Shown here: piece after piece, positions 24,591-32,755 of the stretch
How positions within the stretch are numbered: position 1 is the stretch's first letter
Layout of the letters: every line of letters starts with the position of its first letter
Source of the DNA: Pedobacter hiemivivus
GTDB lineage: Bacteria > Bacteroidota > Bacteroidia > Sphingobacteriales > Sphingobacteriaceae
Length of the DNA: 32,755 bases
Reading direction: 5' to 3'
Assembly: GCF_004331685.1 (NCBI RefSeq)
Contig: NZ_SJSM01000037.1
Coordinates: forward strand, 1-32,755
The notes under the pieces: model-generated
Seen by the model: only the letters and a program-made list of their open reading frames with translations
The model's database searches: none
Told to the model about the DNA's origin: nothing
Made by a program: the position numbers and the translations under genes

Positions 24591-25628
24591 TTATATCAAT
24601 GAAGTTTTATATTGTTTCAAAAACCTTGCATCATTCTCCGAGAACAAACGCAGGTCTTTTATCTCAAATTTCAAATTTGCAATACGCTCAATACCCATTC
24701 CAAATGCAAATCCACTATATTTCTTGCTGTCGATATTACAGTTTTCCAAAACATTTGGATCAACCATACCGCAACCTAAAATCTCTACCCAACCGCTATG
24801 CTTACACATTTGGCAACCGGCACCTTTACATATGGTACAAGAAATATCCATCTCTGCAGATGGCTCTGTAAATGGAAAATAAGATGGGCGGAAACGTACT
24901 TTTGTACCCTCACCATACAACTCCTGTACAAAATAAAACAAGGTTTGCTTTAAGTCAGCAAAAGATACATTCTCATCCACGTACAAACCTTCTACCTGAT
25001 GAAAAAAGCAATGTGCTCTTGCAGAAATCGCTTCATTCCTGTAAACACGTCCTGGCATAATTGCTCTGAACGGCGGTTTTCCAGCCTCCATCATTCTCAC
25101 TTGTACTGAGGATGTATGTGTACGCAATGCGATATCACCATTTTCTCCACCTTTTTTAATGAAGAAAGTATCCTGCATATCACGTGCGGGATGCTCTTCA
25201 GGAAAGTTTAATGCAGAAAAGTTATGCCAATCGTCTTCAATTTCCGGCCCTTCAGCCACCACAAAACCAAGCTTATTAAAAATCTCGATAATCTCTCTTC
25301 GTACCAACGCCAAAGGATGACGAGAACCGACTTCAAAACCTTCACCCGGAAGTGTTAGGTCCATACCCGATTCTTTTGAAGTATCAGCAACCTCAGTTTG
25401 GTCTTTAAGTGTTTGATATTTGGCTTCTGCCAATTGCTTAAATTCATTTAAAACCTTACCCAGCGTTCTTTTCTCCTCTGGTGACACAGCTTTAAACTCA
25501 TCAAAAATATCTTTGATTATTCCTTTGGTTCCAAGGAATTTTATGCGGAATTGTTCTAATTCGTCAGCATTATCCGTAGAAAAAGCATTTATTTCTTCGG
25601 TATATTGTGTTATCTTATCTTGTAACAT
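24591..25628 (-). CDS. pheS: Phenylalanine--tRNA ligase alpha subunit
   Basis: 345 residues. The N-terminal coiled-coil arm (~1-85) is followed by the class II catalytic core: motif 2 around GRVYRNEAISARAHCFFHQ (193-211) and motif 3 GFAFGMGIERIA (306-317). DIALRTHTSSVQ and FRPSYFPFTEPSAE are further PheS signatures. A Cys4 knuckle (C264, C267, C272, C275) as in many bacterial PheS is present and may bind zinc. With PheT (not in the window) it forms the alpha2beta2 enzyme that charges tRNA-Phe. It starts an operon with a lipoprotein and a TetR regulator. A TATATTTG box ends 5 nt before the ATG, suggesting a leaderless mRNA. Confidence 0.98.
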   Translation of the reverse strand: MLQDKITQYTEEINAFSTDNADELEQFRIKFLGTKGIIKDIFDEFKAVSPEEKRTLGKVLNEFKQLAEAKYQTLKDQTEVADTSKESGMDLTLPGEGFEVGSRHPLALVRREIIEIFNKLGFVVAEGPEIEDDWHNFSALNFPEEHPARDMQDTFFIKKGGENGDIALRTHTSSVQVRMMEAGKPPFRAIMPGRVYRNEAISARAHCFFHQVEGLYVDENVSFADLKQTLFYFVQELYGEGTKVRFRPSYFPFTEPSAEMDISCTICKGAGCQMCKHSGWVEILGCGMVDPNVLENCNIDSKKYSGFAFGMGIERIANLKFEIKDLRLFSENDARFLKQYKTSLI

Positions 25629-25633
25629 GGGGT

Positions 25634-25641
25634 CAAATATA
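25634..25641 (-). promoter_or_regulatory. Putative -7 box of pheS (leaderless)
   Basis: The minus strand reads TATATTTG followed by ACCCC and the ATG at 25628. At normal -7 spacing transcription would start within a base or two of the start codon. Confidence 0.45.
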
Positions 25642-25669
25642 CAGCAATTTCTATAATATTTTTATAAAC

Positions 25670-25722
25670 ACCGGGTTCAAAATCAACTTGCAAGATGTTC
25701 CAAGCAGGAAAATGAACCCGGT
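25670..25722 (-). terminator. Hairpin between kbl and pheS, possible kbl terminator
   Basis: A perfect 10-bp stem (ACCGGGTTCA 25670-25679 with 25713-25722) closes a 33-nt loop containing the palindrome CTTGCAAG. It starts 8 nt after the kbl stop on the minus strand. The following bases (GTTTATAAAAATATT) are AT-rich but not a clean T-run, so termination is likely but unproven. Confidence 0.5.
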
Positions 25723-25730
25723 CTTACATT

Positions 25731-26918
25731 TTATATCACGCTTAGTGCTTTACCTACCTTCGTAAATGCGGCAATTGCTTTATCTAAATGGTGCATCTCA
25801 TGCGCAGCAGACAGCTGAACGCGGATTCTGGCTTTACCTTGCCCAACTACAGGATAGTAAAAACCAATCACATAAATTCCTTCCTCTAACATCTTTGCCG
25901 CAAATTCTTGCGCCAATTTTGCGTCATATAACATCACAGGTACAATTGGGTGTACACCTGGTTTAATATCAAACCCTGCATCAGTCATTTTTTCACGGAA
26001 ATACTTCGTATTTGCTTCCAGTTTATCTCTTAAATCAGTTGTTTCGCTCAACATATCCAATACGGCTACAGAAGCACCCGCAATGGCAGGAGCCAAAGTG
26101 TTAGAGAATAAATATGGACGAGACCGTTGACGTAACATATCGATAATTTCCTTTTTACCTGCAGTAAAACCACCCGATGCACCACCAAGAGCCTTACCTA
26201 AAGTACCAGTGATAATATCAACACGGTCCATTACATTAAAATGTTCATGGGTACCACGACCTGTTTTTCCGATAAACCCTGTACAGTGCGACTCATCGAT
26301 CATCACCAAGGCTTCATATTTATCAGCAAGGTCACAGATCTGATCTAATGGAGCGATTACTCCATCCATAGAAAATGCACCATCCGTAACAATGATACGG
26401 TGTCTGCAATCTTTAGCTGCAATCAACTGACGTTCGAGGTCAGCCATATCTGCATTTTTATATCTAAAACGCTGAGCTTTACACAAACGAACGCCATCAA
26501 TAATTGAAGCATGATTCAATTCGTCAGATATAATTGCATCCTGATCGTTAAATAAAGGTTCAAAAACACCTCCATTTGCATCAAATGCAGCAGCATATAA
26601 AATAGTATCTTCAGTACCTAAAAATTTAGAGATCTTTTCTTCCAGTTCTTTATGTACATCCTGGGTGCCACAAATAAAGCGAACAGACGACATTCCATAA
26701 CCATATTTATCGATTGCTTTTTTAGCAGCATCAGTAACACGTGGATCAGAAGATAGGCCAAGGTAATTGTTTGCACAAAAGTTAACCACTTCCTGTCCTG
26801 TACTTACCTTTATATCTGCGCCCTGTGGCGTAACAATAATACGCTCACGTTTAAATAAACCATCTTTTTCTATTTGATCTAGTTCCTGCTTAAGAACTGG
26901 CTGTAATGTTTTATACAT
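25731..26918 (-). CDS. kbl: Glycine C-acetyltransferase (2-amino-3-ketobutyrate CoA ligase)
   Basis: 395 residues, a fold-type I PLP enzyme of the alpha-oxoamine synthase family. The PLP lysine is K242 in TGTLGKALGGASGG, and D208 in VMIDESHCTGF contacts the cofactor ring. FCANNYLGLSSDPRV, FICGTQDVHKELE and the C-terminal KARIRVQLSAAH match Kbl rather than BioF. It cleaves 2-amino-3-oxobutyrate with CoA into glycine and acetyl-CoA in threonine degradation. Threonine dehydrogenase (tdh) is not adjacent. It appears monocistronic, with a -7 box 19 nt before the start and a hairpin after the stop. A serine palmitoyltransferase-like role is less likely given these motifs. Confidence 0.94.
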   Translation of the reverse strand: MYKTLQPVLKQELDQIEKDGLFKRERIIVTPQGADIKVSTGQEVVNFCANNYLGLSSDPRVTDAAKKAIDKYGYGMSSVRFICGTQDVHKELEEKISKFLGTEDTILYAAAFDANGGVFEPLFNDQDAIISDELNHASIIDGVRLCKAQRFRYKNADMADLERQLIAAKDCRHRIIVTDGAFSMDGVIAPLDQICDLADKYEALVMIDESHCTGFIGKTGRGTHEHFNVMDRVDIITGTLGKALGGASGGFTAGKKEIIDMLRQRSRPYLFSNTLAPAIAGASVAVLDMLSETTDLRDKLEANTKYFREKMTDAGFDIKPGVHPIVPVMLYDAKLAQEFAAKMLEEGIYVIGFYYPVVGQGKARIRVQLSAAHEMHHLDKAIAAFTKVGKALSVI

Positions 26919-26937
26919 AATATATTCGTTATACCGC

Positions 26938-26945
26938 CAAAGTTA
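26938..26945 (-). promoter_or_regulatory. Putative -7 box of kbl
   Basis: The minus strand reads TAACTTTG, 19 nt before the ATG at 26918, within the short gap to the DUF5686 gene. No good -33 element. Confidence 0.45.
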
Positions 26946-26987
26946 TGCAATTCCGCCGTTTGGGTGGTAACCAAAAATCAGGTATGT

Positions 26988-29585
26988 CTAGAAATCGAGG
27001 TGTATCCTGGCTCTGATCCCCGATTTAGCCACTTGCGGATGATCCAGATAAGTGAAGCGTCTAACGTAGTCGATTCGCAGCAACTTGAAAATATTTGAAA
27101 GGCCTACACTCCCCTCCACATAAGGCGTTTTACCCAATGCAAATGAAGTCTGAACACCGTCCTTATCCGTAATAAACTTATAAAGATTAGGGTCGTTTTC
27201 TGGTCTGTTCTTTGCTGAAATCCCACCGTAAAGTACCTTCACAGAAAAGACCTCACGAAGTTGCAATTTTTTAATTAATGGAATTTTGTTTAAGACTAAG
27301 CCATTCAGAGAGTGATCAATATTGATATTGGCATATCTATCACTCATAAACTCCATAAAGTTCATCAAATTATAGGATTGAATCTGGTAAGAATAGGTTT
27401 GATTGGCCTTATGGATAGACAGGAGTGGAAAAGGAACTTTCCCCAATATCATTCCACCTTCAACAATCACATCTGAATAACCAAAAGGAGAAATATACAC
27501 CCTTTTAAAGATATTCAAAGATAAATTCTGATAGGTATAATCTCCACCTAAGAATCCTTTAACCGCAGTCGAAGCCCTGAGCGTAAAAACAGGATATCCA
27601 TTTTTTATAGGACGACGGAAGCGCTTTCCCTGGAAAAACTGCTCTTTAGGTGCCCATCTAAATTCGGAAGTAAATTCTGATACTTGAAGATTAGGCACTA
27701 ATGGCGCACCCGAAGCCGGTTGAAAGAAGAGTCCACCCGCTGGAGTAAATTCCTGGTTTCGATAGCCAACACGATAAGAAAGATGGTTTTCCATTTCGCG
27801 AACATACTCTCCAGACCATTTCCTGGTGTATAATCGTTTATCATCAACCCCTCTTTTAAACGAAAGCAAAAAATTATCCTCTTCTATAAAACTAAAGTCC
27901 TGACCTGGAATCTGGGTTTCATAACTACTCTTTAGGGTAATTGAATTTAATGGAAACCTAAGTATACCTTCGGGCTTAAAGGAATAAATTACCCCAACAG
28001 CATGCTTCCACTCTTTGTCTTTGGTACCATAAGCAACTCCACCATCTATAAGCCATTTATCACTAAAATCCTCATTTGTACGTGCACTTAAGCGAAGTCT
28101 CGTTCCTTCAACGTTGTTAAAACTGTAAAAAGAGGTTACTGGCCCAATATCAATAGGCCCCTGCTTATTATACCCCGACATCACCAGAGTCGAAAGACTC
28201 ATAAAGCGTTTAAACTTAGGAGACACTTTCAAGCTATCGATATTTTTATACGCATTTAGTTCTAAAGAAGATAAAGCCAATGGGCGATTAAAAGTATCTT
28301 CTTTTTTCTTCCTTGCCGAAAGCAATCTAGGTTTTGGAAAAACAACTCCTTTATTATTGCCTATTCTATAATCGAAAGTCGCTACTGTTCGTATCCCGTA
28401 AAGACTGTGCTTACCTTTAAACAGTCCCAAATCCATCGCGGTTGTGCTCTTAGAAATATAATATTGACCTTTTTTATCTCTTTGATATTCAACACTGGCT
28501 TGAAAATCGTTTACCCAATTGATGTTAATGGCTTTGTTCAGATAAAGCGTTACGCTACTTACCGCATAATTACCATCAAGTGGAATCAGCATTTCACCCA
28601 TAAAAAGCTGATCCTGTTTACTTCTTGGACTGAAGGCAAGGCGTACCACATAAGGCTTTACATCTTTAATGGTATCTGCAATAAAGTACTTGTAAAATTC
28701 AGGGGCAAGCGACGAGATAGGGCTCAAAAAGCGCTGGCTACCGAGCGAAATATCATGATCATAGATATCCACATGTTGATAAATATGGTTTAGATATTCA
28801 TCCACACCATCTTCATCAAACCCCTGGTCAACTCTTGATTGCTTTTCATCCAGCACCACAGATTTATCATCTACATGATCTTTGGTTTCCTGCAACATGG
28901 TTAAGCGCTCCCGCATAAATAAAGGAACTAATGCTCTTCCCGGGATTCGCAGTGTATCAGCTGTTTTAAGCAAAAATGGAAATTTGCGTAAAAAAGAAGA
29001 TGTAGGAATCTCTGCTGCGCCCATATTTAAAGACATATTAAGTTTTTCGTACTGGTTAAAAACTACAGTACTATCCTGCTTATTTCGATTTTTGTCTCTA
29101 TTGGCAATAACATTTCTAATCAACTCAACAGCTTCATTATTCTTATTGCGATACCTTGGTTTTTTAGCCCCAACAATACTCACACCATCAAGGTCATTAC
29201 TAGCCTCTTCCAGTTCAATATTTACATACGGCGATTCTTTTGCAGACATTGTATAATGAAGCTTTTTATAGCCTATTGCAGAAAAAACAAGTCCTTTTAT
29301 CGTTTTACTAACACGAATCTGAAAAAAACCTTCTTTATCAGAAACAGTCCCTCCAGTAATACCTGAAAATGAAATCGAAACCGCAGGGATAGGTTGCTTT
29401 GTATGCTTATCCTTAATCACACCTTTAATAGTTGTTTGTCCGAAAGATGGCAAAGAAAAGAAAAGTATCAGAAGGCCTGCGCTAGATAATAATTTACTCA
29501 AAGATTGCAAGGGAAAAAGGTGTAAAAGGTTAAAAGGAATGGCGTTGACGACAATACGACAAAAAATTATCAGGTGAGAAAACAT
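26988..29585 (-). CDS. DUF5686 family outer-membrane protein with CarboxypepD_reg-like domain
   Basis: 865 residues. The mature protein begins after SLPSFGQ (~49). A CarboxypepD_reg-like beta-sandwich (~52-125, TIKGVIKDKHTKQPIPAVSI) is followed by a long DUF5686 region with many alternating strands, ending in aromatic KSGIRARIHLDF, consistent with an outer-membrane beta-barrel. These Bacteroidota proteins resemble TonB-dependent receptors in the N-terminal domain but lack a plug; their function is unknown. The N-terminus has two hydrophobic segments before the cleavage site, longer than usual, so an internal TTG start near PLQSLSKLL is possible. Transcription probably begins from TATCTTTG at 29621-29628, agreeing with the ATG at 29585. 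A second family member is divergently encoded next door. Confidence 0.85.
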   Translation of the reverse strand: MFSHLIIFCRIVVNAIPFNLLHLFPLQSLSKLLSSAGLLILFFSLPSFGQTTIKGVIKDKHTKQPIPAVSISFSGITGGTVSDKEGFFQIRVSKTIKGLVFSAIGYKKLHYTMSAKESPYVNIELEEASNDLDGVSIVGAKKPRYRNKNNEAVELIRNVIANRDKNRNKQDSTVVFNQYEKLNMSLNMGAAEIPTSSFLRKFPFLLKTADTLRIPGRALVPLFMRERLTMLQETKDHVDDKSVVLDEKQSRVDQGFDEDGVDEYLNHIYQHVDIYDHDISLGSQRFLSPISSLAPEFYKYFIADTIKDVKPYVVRLAFSPRSKQDQLFMGEMLIPLDGNYAVSSVTLYLNKAININWVNDFQASVEYQRDKKGQYYISKSTTAMDLGLFKGKHSLYGIRTVATFDYRIGNNKGVVFPKPRLLSARKKKEDTFNRPLALSSLELNAYKNIDSLKVSPKFKRFMSLSTLVMSGYNKQGPIDIGPVTSFYSFNNVEGTRLRLSARTNEDFSDKWLIDGGVAYGTKDKEWKHAVGVIYSFKPEGILRFPLNSITLKSSYETQIPGQDFSFIEEDNFLLSFKRGVDDKRLYTRKWSGEYVREMENHLSYRVGYRNQEFTPAGGLFFQPASGAPLVPNLQVSEFTSEFRWAPKEQFFQGKRFRRPIKNGYPVFTLRASTAVKGFLGGDYTYQNLSLNIFKRVYISPFGYSDVIVEGGMILGKVPFPLLSIHKANQTYSYQIQSYNLMNFMEFMSDRYANINIDHSLNGLVLNKIPLIKKLQLREVFSVKVLYGGISAKNRPENDPNLYKFITDKDGVQTSFALGKTPYVEGSVGLSNIFKLLRIDYVRRFTYLDHPQVAKSGIRARIHLDF

Positions 29586-29620
29586 AGAGTCTACGCAGTT
29601 GGGTCTTATTAGATAAGGTT

Positions 29621-29628
29621 CAAAGATA
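29621..29628 (-). promoter_or_regulatory. Putative -7 box of the minus-strand DUF5686 gene
   Basis: The minus strand reads TATCTTTG, 35 nt before the ATG at 29585. The rest of the divergent gap (29629-29832) is AT-rich, with no further signal that I trust. Confidence 0.45.
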
Positions 29629-29832
29629 AGTACGATTTTTCATTTCTGCTGAAGAAGTATGATAAAATACAGATTTCAAGCCCAATATACCTATAAATAG
29701 GTAGCCTATAATCGACCAAATATTGCGTCTATATCTTAATTTCAACCTTTTTCCCTATCTTAATCCAAACTAAAAAAATTACCGGTTAACAAATTAAAAC
29801 AATGCGCGCTCGTACGCGTTGTAAATTACAGT

Positions 29833-29840
29833 TATACTTG
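29833..29840 (+). promoter_or_regulatory. Putative -7 box of the plus-strand DUF5686 gene
   Basis: TATACTTG differs from TAnnTTTG at one base and ends 11 nt before the ATG at 29852, predicting a leader of a few nt. Weak call. Confidence 0.3.
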
Positions 29841-29851
29841 CCCACCTATTG

Positions 29852-32299
29852 ATGAAGCAGATCCTCCTTACCATATCCCTTTTCCTTAGCTTACTGAACA
29901 GCTCCGCTCAGCAATTTAAACTCAGTGGCAGCATTCAAGATCCTGAAGGTAATCCTGTGTCTTTCGCTTCGGTATTTATTAAAAGTACAACAAAAGGGAC
30001 TGCCGCTAATATCGATGGGCAATATGCCTTCAACATTGATCAGGGTACCCATATCGTTGTATACAAAGCTATTGGCTATAAACCCATAGAAAAAGAATTA
30101 ACCATCAGCGCTAGCATTTCTCAAAATGTGGTACTTAGCCCTGAGGCTTTCAGCCTTTCGGGGGTTACCATCAGTTCAAATGCCGAAGATCCTGCTTATG
30201 AAATTATCAGGAAAGCAATAAAAGCGAGAAAGGAACACCTGAGCGAAGTAAAAGCCTATACAACAAACGTCTACATCAAAGGTGTGCAGAAGCTAGTTGG
30301 AGCTCCAAAAAAAATATTCGGAAAGGATATACAAAAGCTATTGGATTTAGACACGAATAGAAAAGGGATCCTATATCTTTCAGAATCCACGTCTACTTTT
30401 GCTTATAAATACCCCGATCAGATTCATGAGGAAATGATTTCTTCAAAAACCGCTGGTACAAATAAAACTTTTAGCTTCAACAAAGCTTCAGACCTGATCA
30501 TCAATTTCTACGACAACATTCTACTGGAAACCAAATTAAGCACCCGTGGCTTTATATCTCCAATCGCCGACAATGCCCTACGCTATTATCATTACAAGTT
30601 ATTAGGCGTAAGTATGGAAAATGGTACACTGATCAACAAAATCGAAGTCATTCCCCGTAGGGAACACGACCCTGTATTTAGAGGGGTTATATACATTAGA
30701 GAGGATAGCTGGCATCTGGTCAACGTCAATGTTTACCTCACACAAAACACTGGCATTAATCTACTAGACACCCTGAACATCTCCCAACAGTTTTTGAAAA
30801 CGGGCAATACATATATGCCCACCAATACTAATTTTCAATTCAATGGGAACATATTAGGTTTTAAATTCGAAGGCTATTACATAGGAGTTTACAGCAACTA
30901 CAACCTGCAGCCCAACTTCCCTAAACACTTTTTCAACGGTGAGATTCTGAATATCAATAAGGCCGTCAACAAAAAGGACTCTCTATTCTGGTTAAACAAC
31001 CGTCCCATTCCTCTTACCGCAGAAGAAAGCAGAAATTACATTAGAAAAGACAGCATTGCTGCCATAAAAAACTCAAGTCATTACCTCGACTCTCTGGAAA
31101 AAGCTAACAACAGAATCGGCCCATTTTCACTCGTCGTATTCGGACACACCATAAACAAATATCGTAGAAAAGAGCACTATACTTTCGATCCACTTACCAA
31201 CTCTCTATTTTATAACACTGTTGAGGGCTTAACGCTCAAACCCGCTGTTATTTACAAAAAAGATCTTGAAGATCAACGCAGTTACAGTATCCGAGCGGAA
31301 GCCAGGTATGGCTTTTCAAATAAAACCTTTACCGGAAACCTGACCGCTAGTTACCTTTACAACCCTTTGAAAAGAGCAGATATTAGCATAAGCGCAGGAT
31401 CTGGCATATACGACCTTAACAATTATGGTTCTATGAGTCTGTATAGTAACTCCATCAACTCCTTGCTTTTTGAGACCAACTACTCCAAATTTTATAAAAA
31501 AGAATTTGCCAACATAGGAACAACAAGGGGGCTGGCCAATGGCCTGCTAATGCACCTTAGTGCCAATTACTCACGGAATACCAACCTCCAGAATAGTACT
31601 AATTACAAATTCGACGACTTTAAAGGAGAGCAGTTTACCTCTAACAATCCTTTTACGCCTGCTGTGGAGACACCATTGTTCCCTACCTACCAGGCATTAA
31701 CTTTAAAAGCATCTCTAAATTATACCATCAAGCAGCAATACATTACCCATCCTGATGGTCGGATTTATCAGCCAGTCAAATACCCTACAATTGACCTTTC
31801 GTATAGAAAAGGTGTAAAAAACGCACTCAGTAGTGATGTTGATTATGATCTTGTTTCACTGGAAGTCATGCAAGAGAAAATTAAGTTCGGCCTATGGGGT
31901 TATTCATCAGTTACACTGGAAGCAGGAAAATTCCTAAATAACAATCAAATCTACTATCCCGAGGCCAAACATTTCAGGGGCAATAACGCCTTGTTCTCTT
32001 TACCAGAATTAAGAAAATTCCTATTCCTTGATTTTTACCTATTCAGTACCGATCGAGAATATATAGAGGCACATTTGGAGCATAACTTTGCCGGCATGTT
32101 TAGCAACAAGGTTCCATTCCTCCGTAAACTAAAACTGGAAGAAGTAGTTGGTGCCAACTATTTAAGCCAGCCGCTCAAAAAAGATTACTCGGAGTTCTAC
32201 TTTGGGGTTCAGCGTTTAATATTTAGAGCCGTTTACGGCTTTGCCTTCAATGGCCGCACCAGAATAGAGCATGGCTTCAGACTATCTTACGGTTTTTAG
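29852..32299 (+). CDS. DUF5686 family outer-membrane protein with CarboxypepD_reg-like domain
   Basis: 815 residues from ATG 29852; a TTG one codon upstream is ignored. A clean signal peptide (MKQILLTISLFLSLLNSSAQ) is followed by a CarboxypepD_reg-like domain (~22-100, LSGSIQDPEGNPVSFASVFI) and then the DUF5686 body. Conserved pieces include DPAYEIIRKAIKARKEHL, the FISPIADNALRYYHYKLLG segment and a C-terminus ending in RIEHGFRLSYGF, a typical outer-membrane barrel end with terminal Phe. It shares its architecture with the divergent neighbour, but the two are clearly diverged rather than recent copies. Function unknown; a surface or envelope-assembly role is inferred only from location. Confidence 0.87.
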   Translation: MKQILLTISLFLSLLNSSAQQFKLSGSIQDPEGNPVSFASVFIKSTTKGTAANIDGQYAFNIDQGTHIVVYKAIGYKPIEKELTISASISQNVVLSPEAFSLSGVTISSNAEDPAYEIIRKAIKARKEHLSEVKAYTTNVYIKGVQKLVGAPKKIFGKDIQKLLDLDTNRKGILYLSESTSTFAYKYPDQIHEEMISSKTAGTNKTFSFNKASDLIINFYDNILLETKLSTRGFISPIADNALRYYHYKLLGVSMENGTLINKIEVIPRREHDPVFRGVIYIREDSWHLVNVNVYLTQNTGINLLDTLNISQQFLKTGNTYMPTNTNFQFNGNILGFKFEGYYIGVYSNYNLQPNFPKHFFNGEILNINKAVNKKDSLFWLNNRPIPLTAEESRNYIRKDSIAAIKNSSHYLDSLEKANNRIGPFSLVVFGHTINKYRRKEHYTFDPLTNSLFYNTVEGLTLKPAVIYKKDLEDQRSYSIRAEARYGFSNKTFTGNLTASYLYNPLKRADISISAGSGIYDLNNYGSMSLYSNSINSLLFETNYSKFYKKEFANIGTTRGLANGLLMHLSANYSRNTNLQNSTNYKFDDFKGEQFTSNNPFTPAVETPLFPTYQALTLKASLNYTIKQQYITHPDGRIYQPVKYPTIDLSYRKGVKNALSSDVDYDLVSLEVMQEKIKFGLWGYSSVTLEAGKFLNNNQIYYPEAKHFRGNNALFSLPELRKFLFLDFYLFSTDREYIEAHLEHNFAGMFSNKVPFLRKLKLEEVVGANYLSQPLKKDYSEFYFGVQRLIFRAVYGFAFNGRTRIEHGFRLSYGF

Positions 32300-32335
32300 T
32301 CCAGGCCTTCGTCATGAACTTTGGACTAATGCGCT

Positions 32336-32422
32336 CGTCATCCTGAATTTATTTCAGGATCTCGCACCACCCATTCGAAAAAACATACTCATGAGGGGTC
32401 CTGAAATAAATTCAGGATGACG
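32336..32422. repeat. REP-like intergenic inverted repeat
   Basis: Two 24-bp arms (32336-32359 and 32399-32422) are perfect inverted repeats separated by 39 nt. Each arm is itself a small palindrome: ATCCTGAA and TTCAGGAT around TTTAT. The pairing continues imperfectly at both ends, including G/U pairs. A weak partial copy follows at ~32449-32470 (CATGAGGGGGCACTGAAA against CATGAGGGGTCCTGAAA at 32390-32406). The structure resembles bacterial REP/BIME elements. The whole element lies between the DUF5686 stop and the terminator. Confidence 0.8.
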
Positions 32423-32496
32423 GGCGTACACAAAAAAGGGGACGTATCGCATGAGGGGGCACTGAAAAAGTTCCTCATTTATGAGCCAGCTTAAGG

Positions 32497-32538
32497 AACG
32501 ATCAAGTAGAACATGTTTTTTACTTGATCGTTTTTTTT
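32497..32538 (+). terminator. Rho-independent terminator
   Basis: A perfect 12-bp stem (AACGATCAAGTA 32497-32508 with 32521-32532), 12-nt loop, then an eight-T run on the plus strand (32531-32538). It is about 200 nt past the DUF5686 stop, with the REP-like repeat in between. On the minus strand no T-run follows the stem, so it is mainly a plus-strand terminator. Confidence 0.8.
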
Positions 32539-32560
32539 ATTGAACAAAGTTGAGATTTCG

Positions 32561-32755
32561 TTATACTGATTTTTTGATCAATATATACCTGTCTTTTTCG
32601 AAGGATAAATAAGCATTTTGGTTGCAATTGACTGGATTTAACTCAGATTTATTGAATATTAGATCAGTTTTAGGATTCTTTTTAAGTTTACGGTAAAAAT
32701 TGCCATAGCCCCCTGCATTTCCATATTCTGTATTCCATAGGAAGTCGCACGTCTG
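32561..32755 (-). CDS. Hypothetical protein, C-terminal 64 residues (runs off the window)
   Basis: The minus strand is open from the right edge to TAA at 32561, coding 64 residues. It begins CDFLWNTEYGNAGGYGNFYR, passes through LNPVNCNQNAYLSFEKDRY and ends ILIKKSV. The fragment is polar with several Gly, Asn and Tyr and ends in alternating strand-like residues. The start and most of the protein lie beyond the window. I do not recognise the family. The normal codon pattern and the position facing the upstream terminator suggest a real gene end. Confidence 0.6.
   Translation of the reverse strand, partial: QTCDFLWNTEYGNAGGYGNFYRKLKKNPKTDLIFNKSELNPVNCNQNAYLSFEKDRYILIKKSV

Noticed and set aside
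24559..25060. Plus-strand open frames opposite pheS
   Set aside because: They overlap the conserved class II motifs of pheS on the other strand and have no signals of their own.
29806..29823. Imperfect palindrome rich in CG (GCGCGCTCGTACGCG) upstream of the plus-strand DUF5686 gene
   Set aside because: The symmetry is short and imperfect and does not match a known operator, so it was not called as a site.
32336..32422. Insertion sequence ends
   Set aside because: Only 39 nt lie between the arms, so there is no transposase; REP-like repeat is the better reading.

Overview
The window looks like chromosomal DNA from a Bacteroidota bacterium of the Sphingobacteriaceae, most likely Pedobacter or a close relative. 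Evidence: the 5' part of a Bacteroidota-type 16S rRNA gene; AT-rich DNA with almost no Shine-Dalgarno sites; repeated matches to the Bacteroidota promoter -7 box TAnnTTTG; and lineage-typical proteins (two DUF5686/CarboxypepD_reg outer-membrane proteins, a COG2509 flavoprotein, TPM-domain proteins). No tRNA, insertion sequence, prophage, CRISPR array or defence cassette was seen. Most of the window is conserved housekeeping DNA.

Left end (1-1352): the first ~380 nt of a 16S rRNA gene on the minus strand, a long leader, two tandem near-identical rRNA promoters, and an unusual ~140-bp stretch of degenerate 11-bp repeats. Next come a CoA-binding protein and a FAD-dependent oxidoreductase (both minus), then a plus-strand run lemA - TPM - TPM - NUDIX. 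A perfect 29-bp inverted-repeat terminator separates this run from the convergent dnaA gene. The short AT-rich gap upstream of dnaA has one perfect DnaA box and one near-match. A stand-alone methylmalonyl-CoA-mutase-type catalytic subunit and a small membrane-anchored unknown form the next minus-strand pair, followed by a plus-strand A-type Fe-S carrier and a MacB/FtsX-type permease.

Middle (11492-18764): a tightly packed minus-strand nucleotide-sugar operon, transcribed ugd - UDP-glucuronate decarboxylase - galE - unknown helical protein - rmlB. It would supply UDP-glucuronate, UDP-xylose, UDP-galactose and dTDP-4-keto-6-deoxyglucose for envelope glycans. Divergent from it is waaA (Kdo transferase), whose 3' end overlaps convergent hemH.

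Right part (18837-29585, nearly all minus): ispH; a membrane glycosyltransferase-like protein that has lost its DXD motif, behind a PyrR-like phosphoribosyltransferase; rlmD with a small unknown protein downstream; a possible 36-residue small ORF; a translationally coupled pheS - Rieske-like lipoprotein - TetR operon; kbl; and the first DUF5686 protein. A second, divergent DUF5686 protein, a REP-like inverted repeat, a terminator and the 3' end of an unknown gene close the window.

I found no convincing new multi-gene system. The points most worth a second look are the 11-bp phased repeat near the rRNA promoters, the histidine-less Rieske-like lipoprotein coupled to pheS and a TetR regulator, the motif-less glycosyltransferase, and the predicted very short or absent 5' leaders. 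Several start codons were moved downstream of TTG-initiated open frames; the reasons are given per gene.
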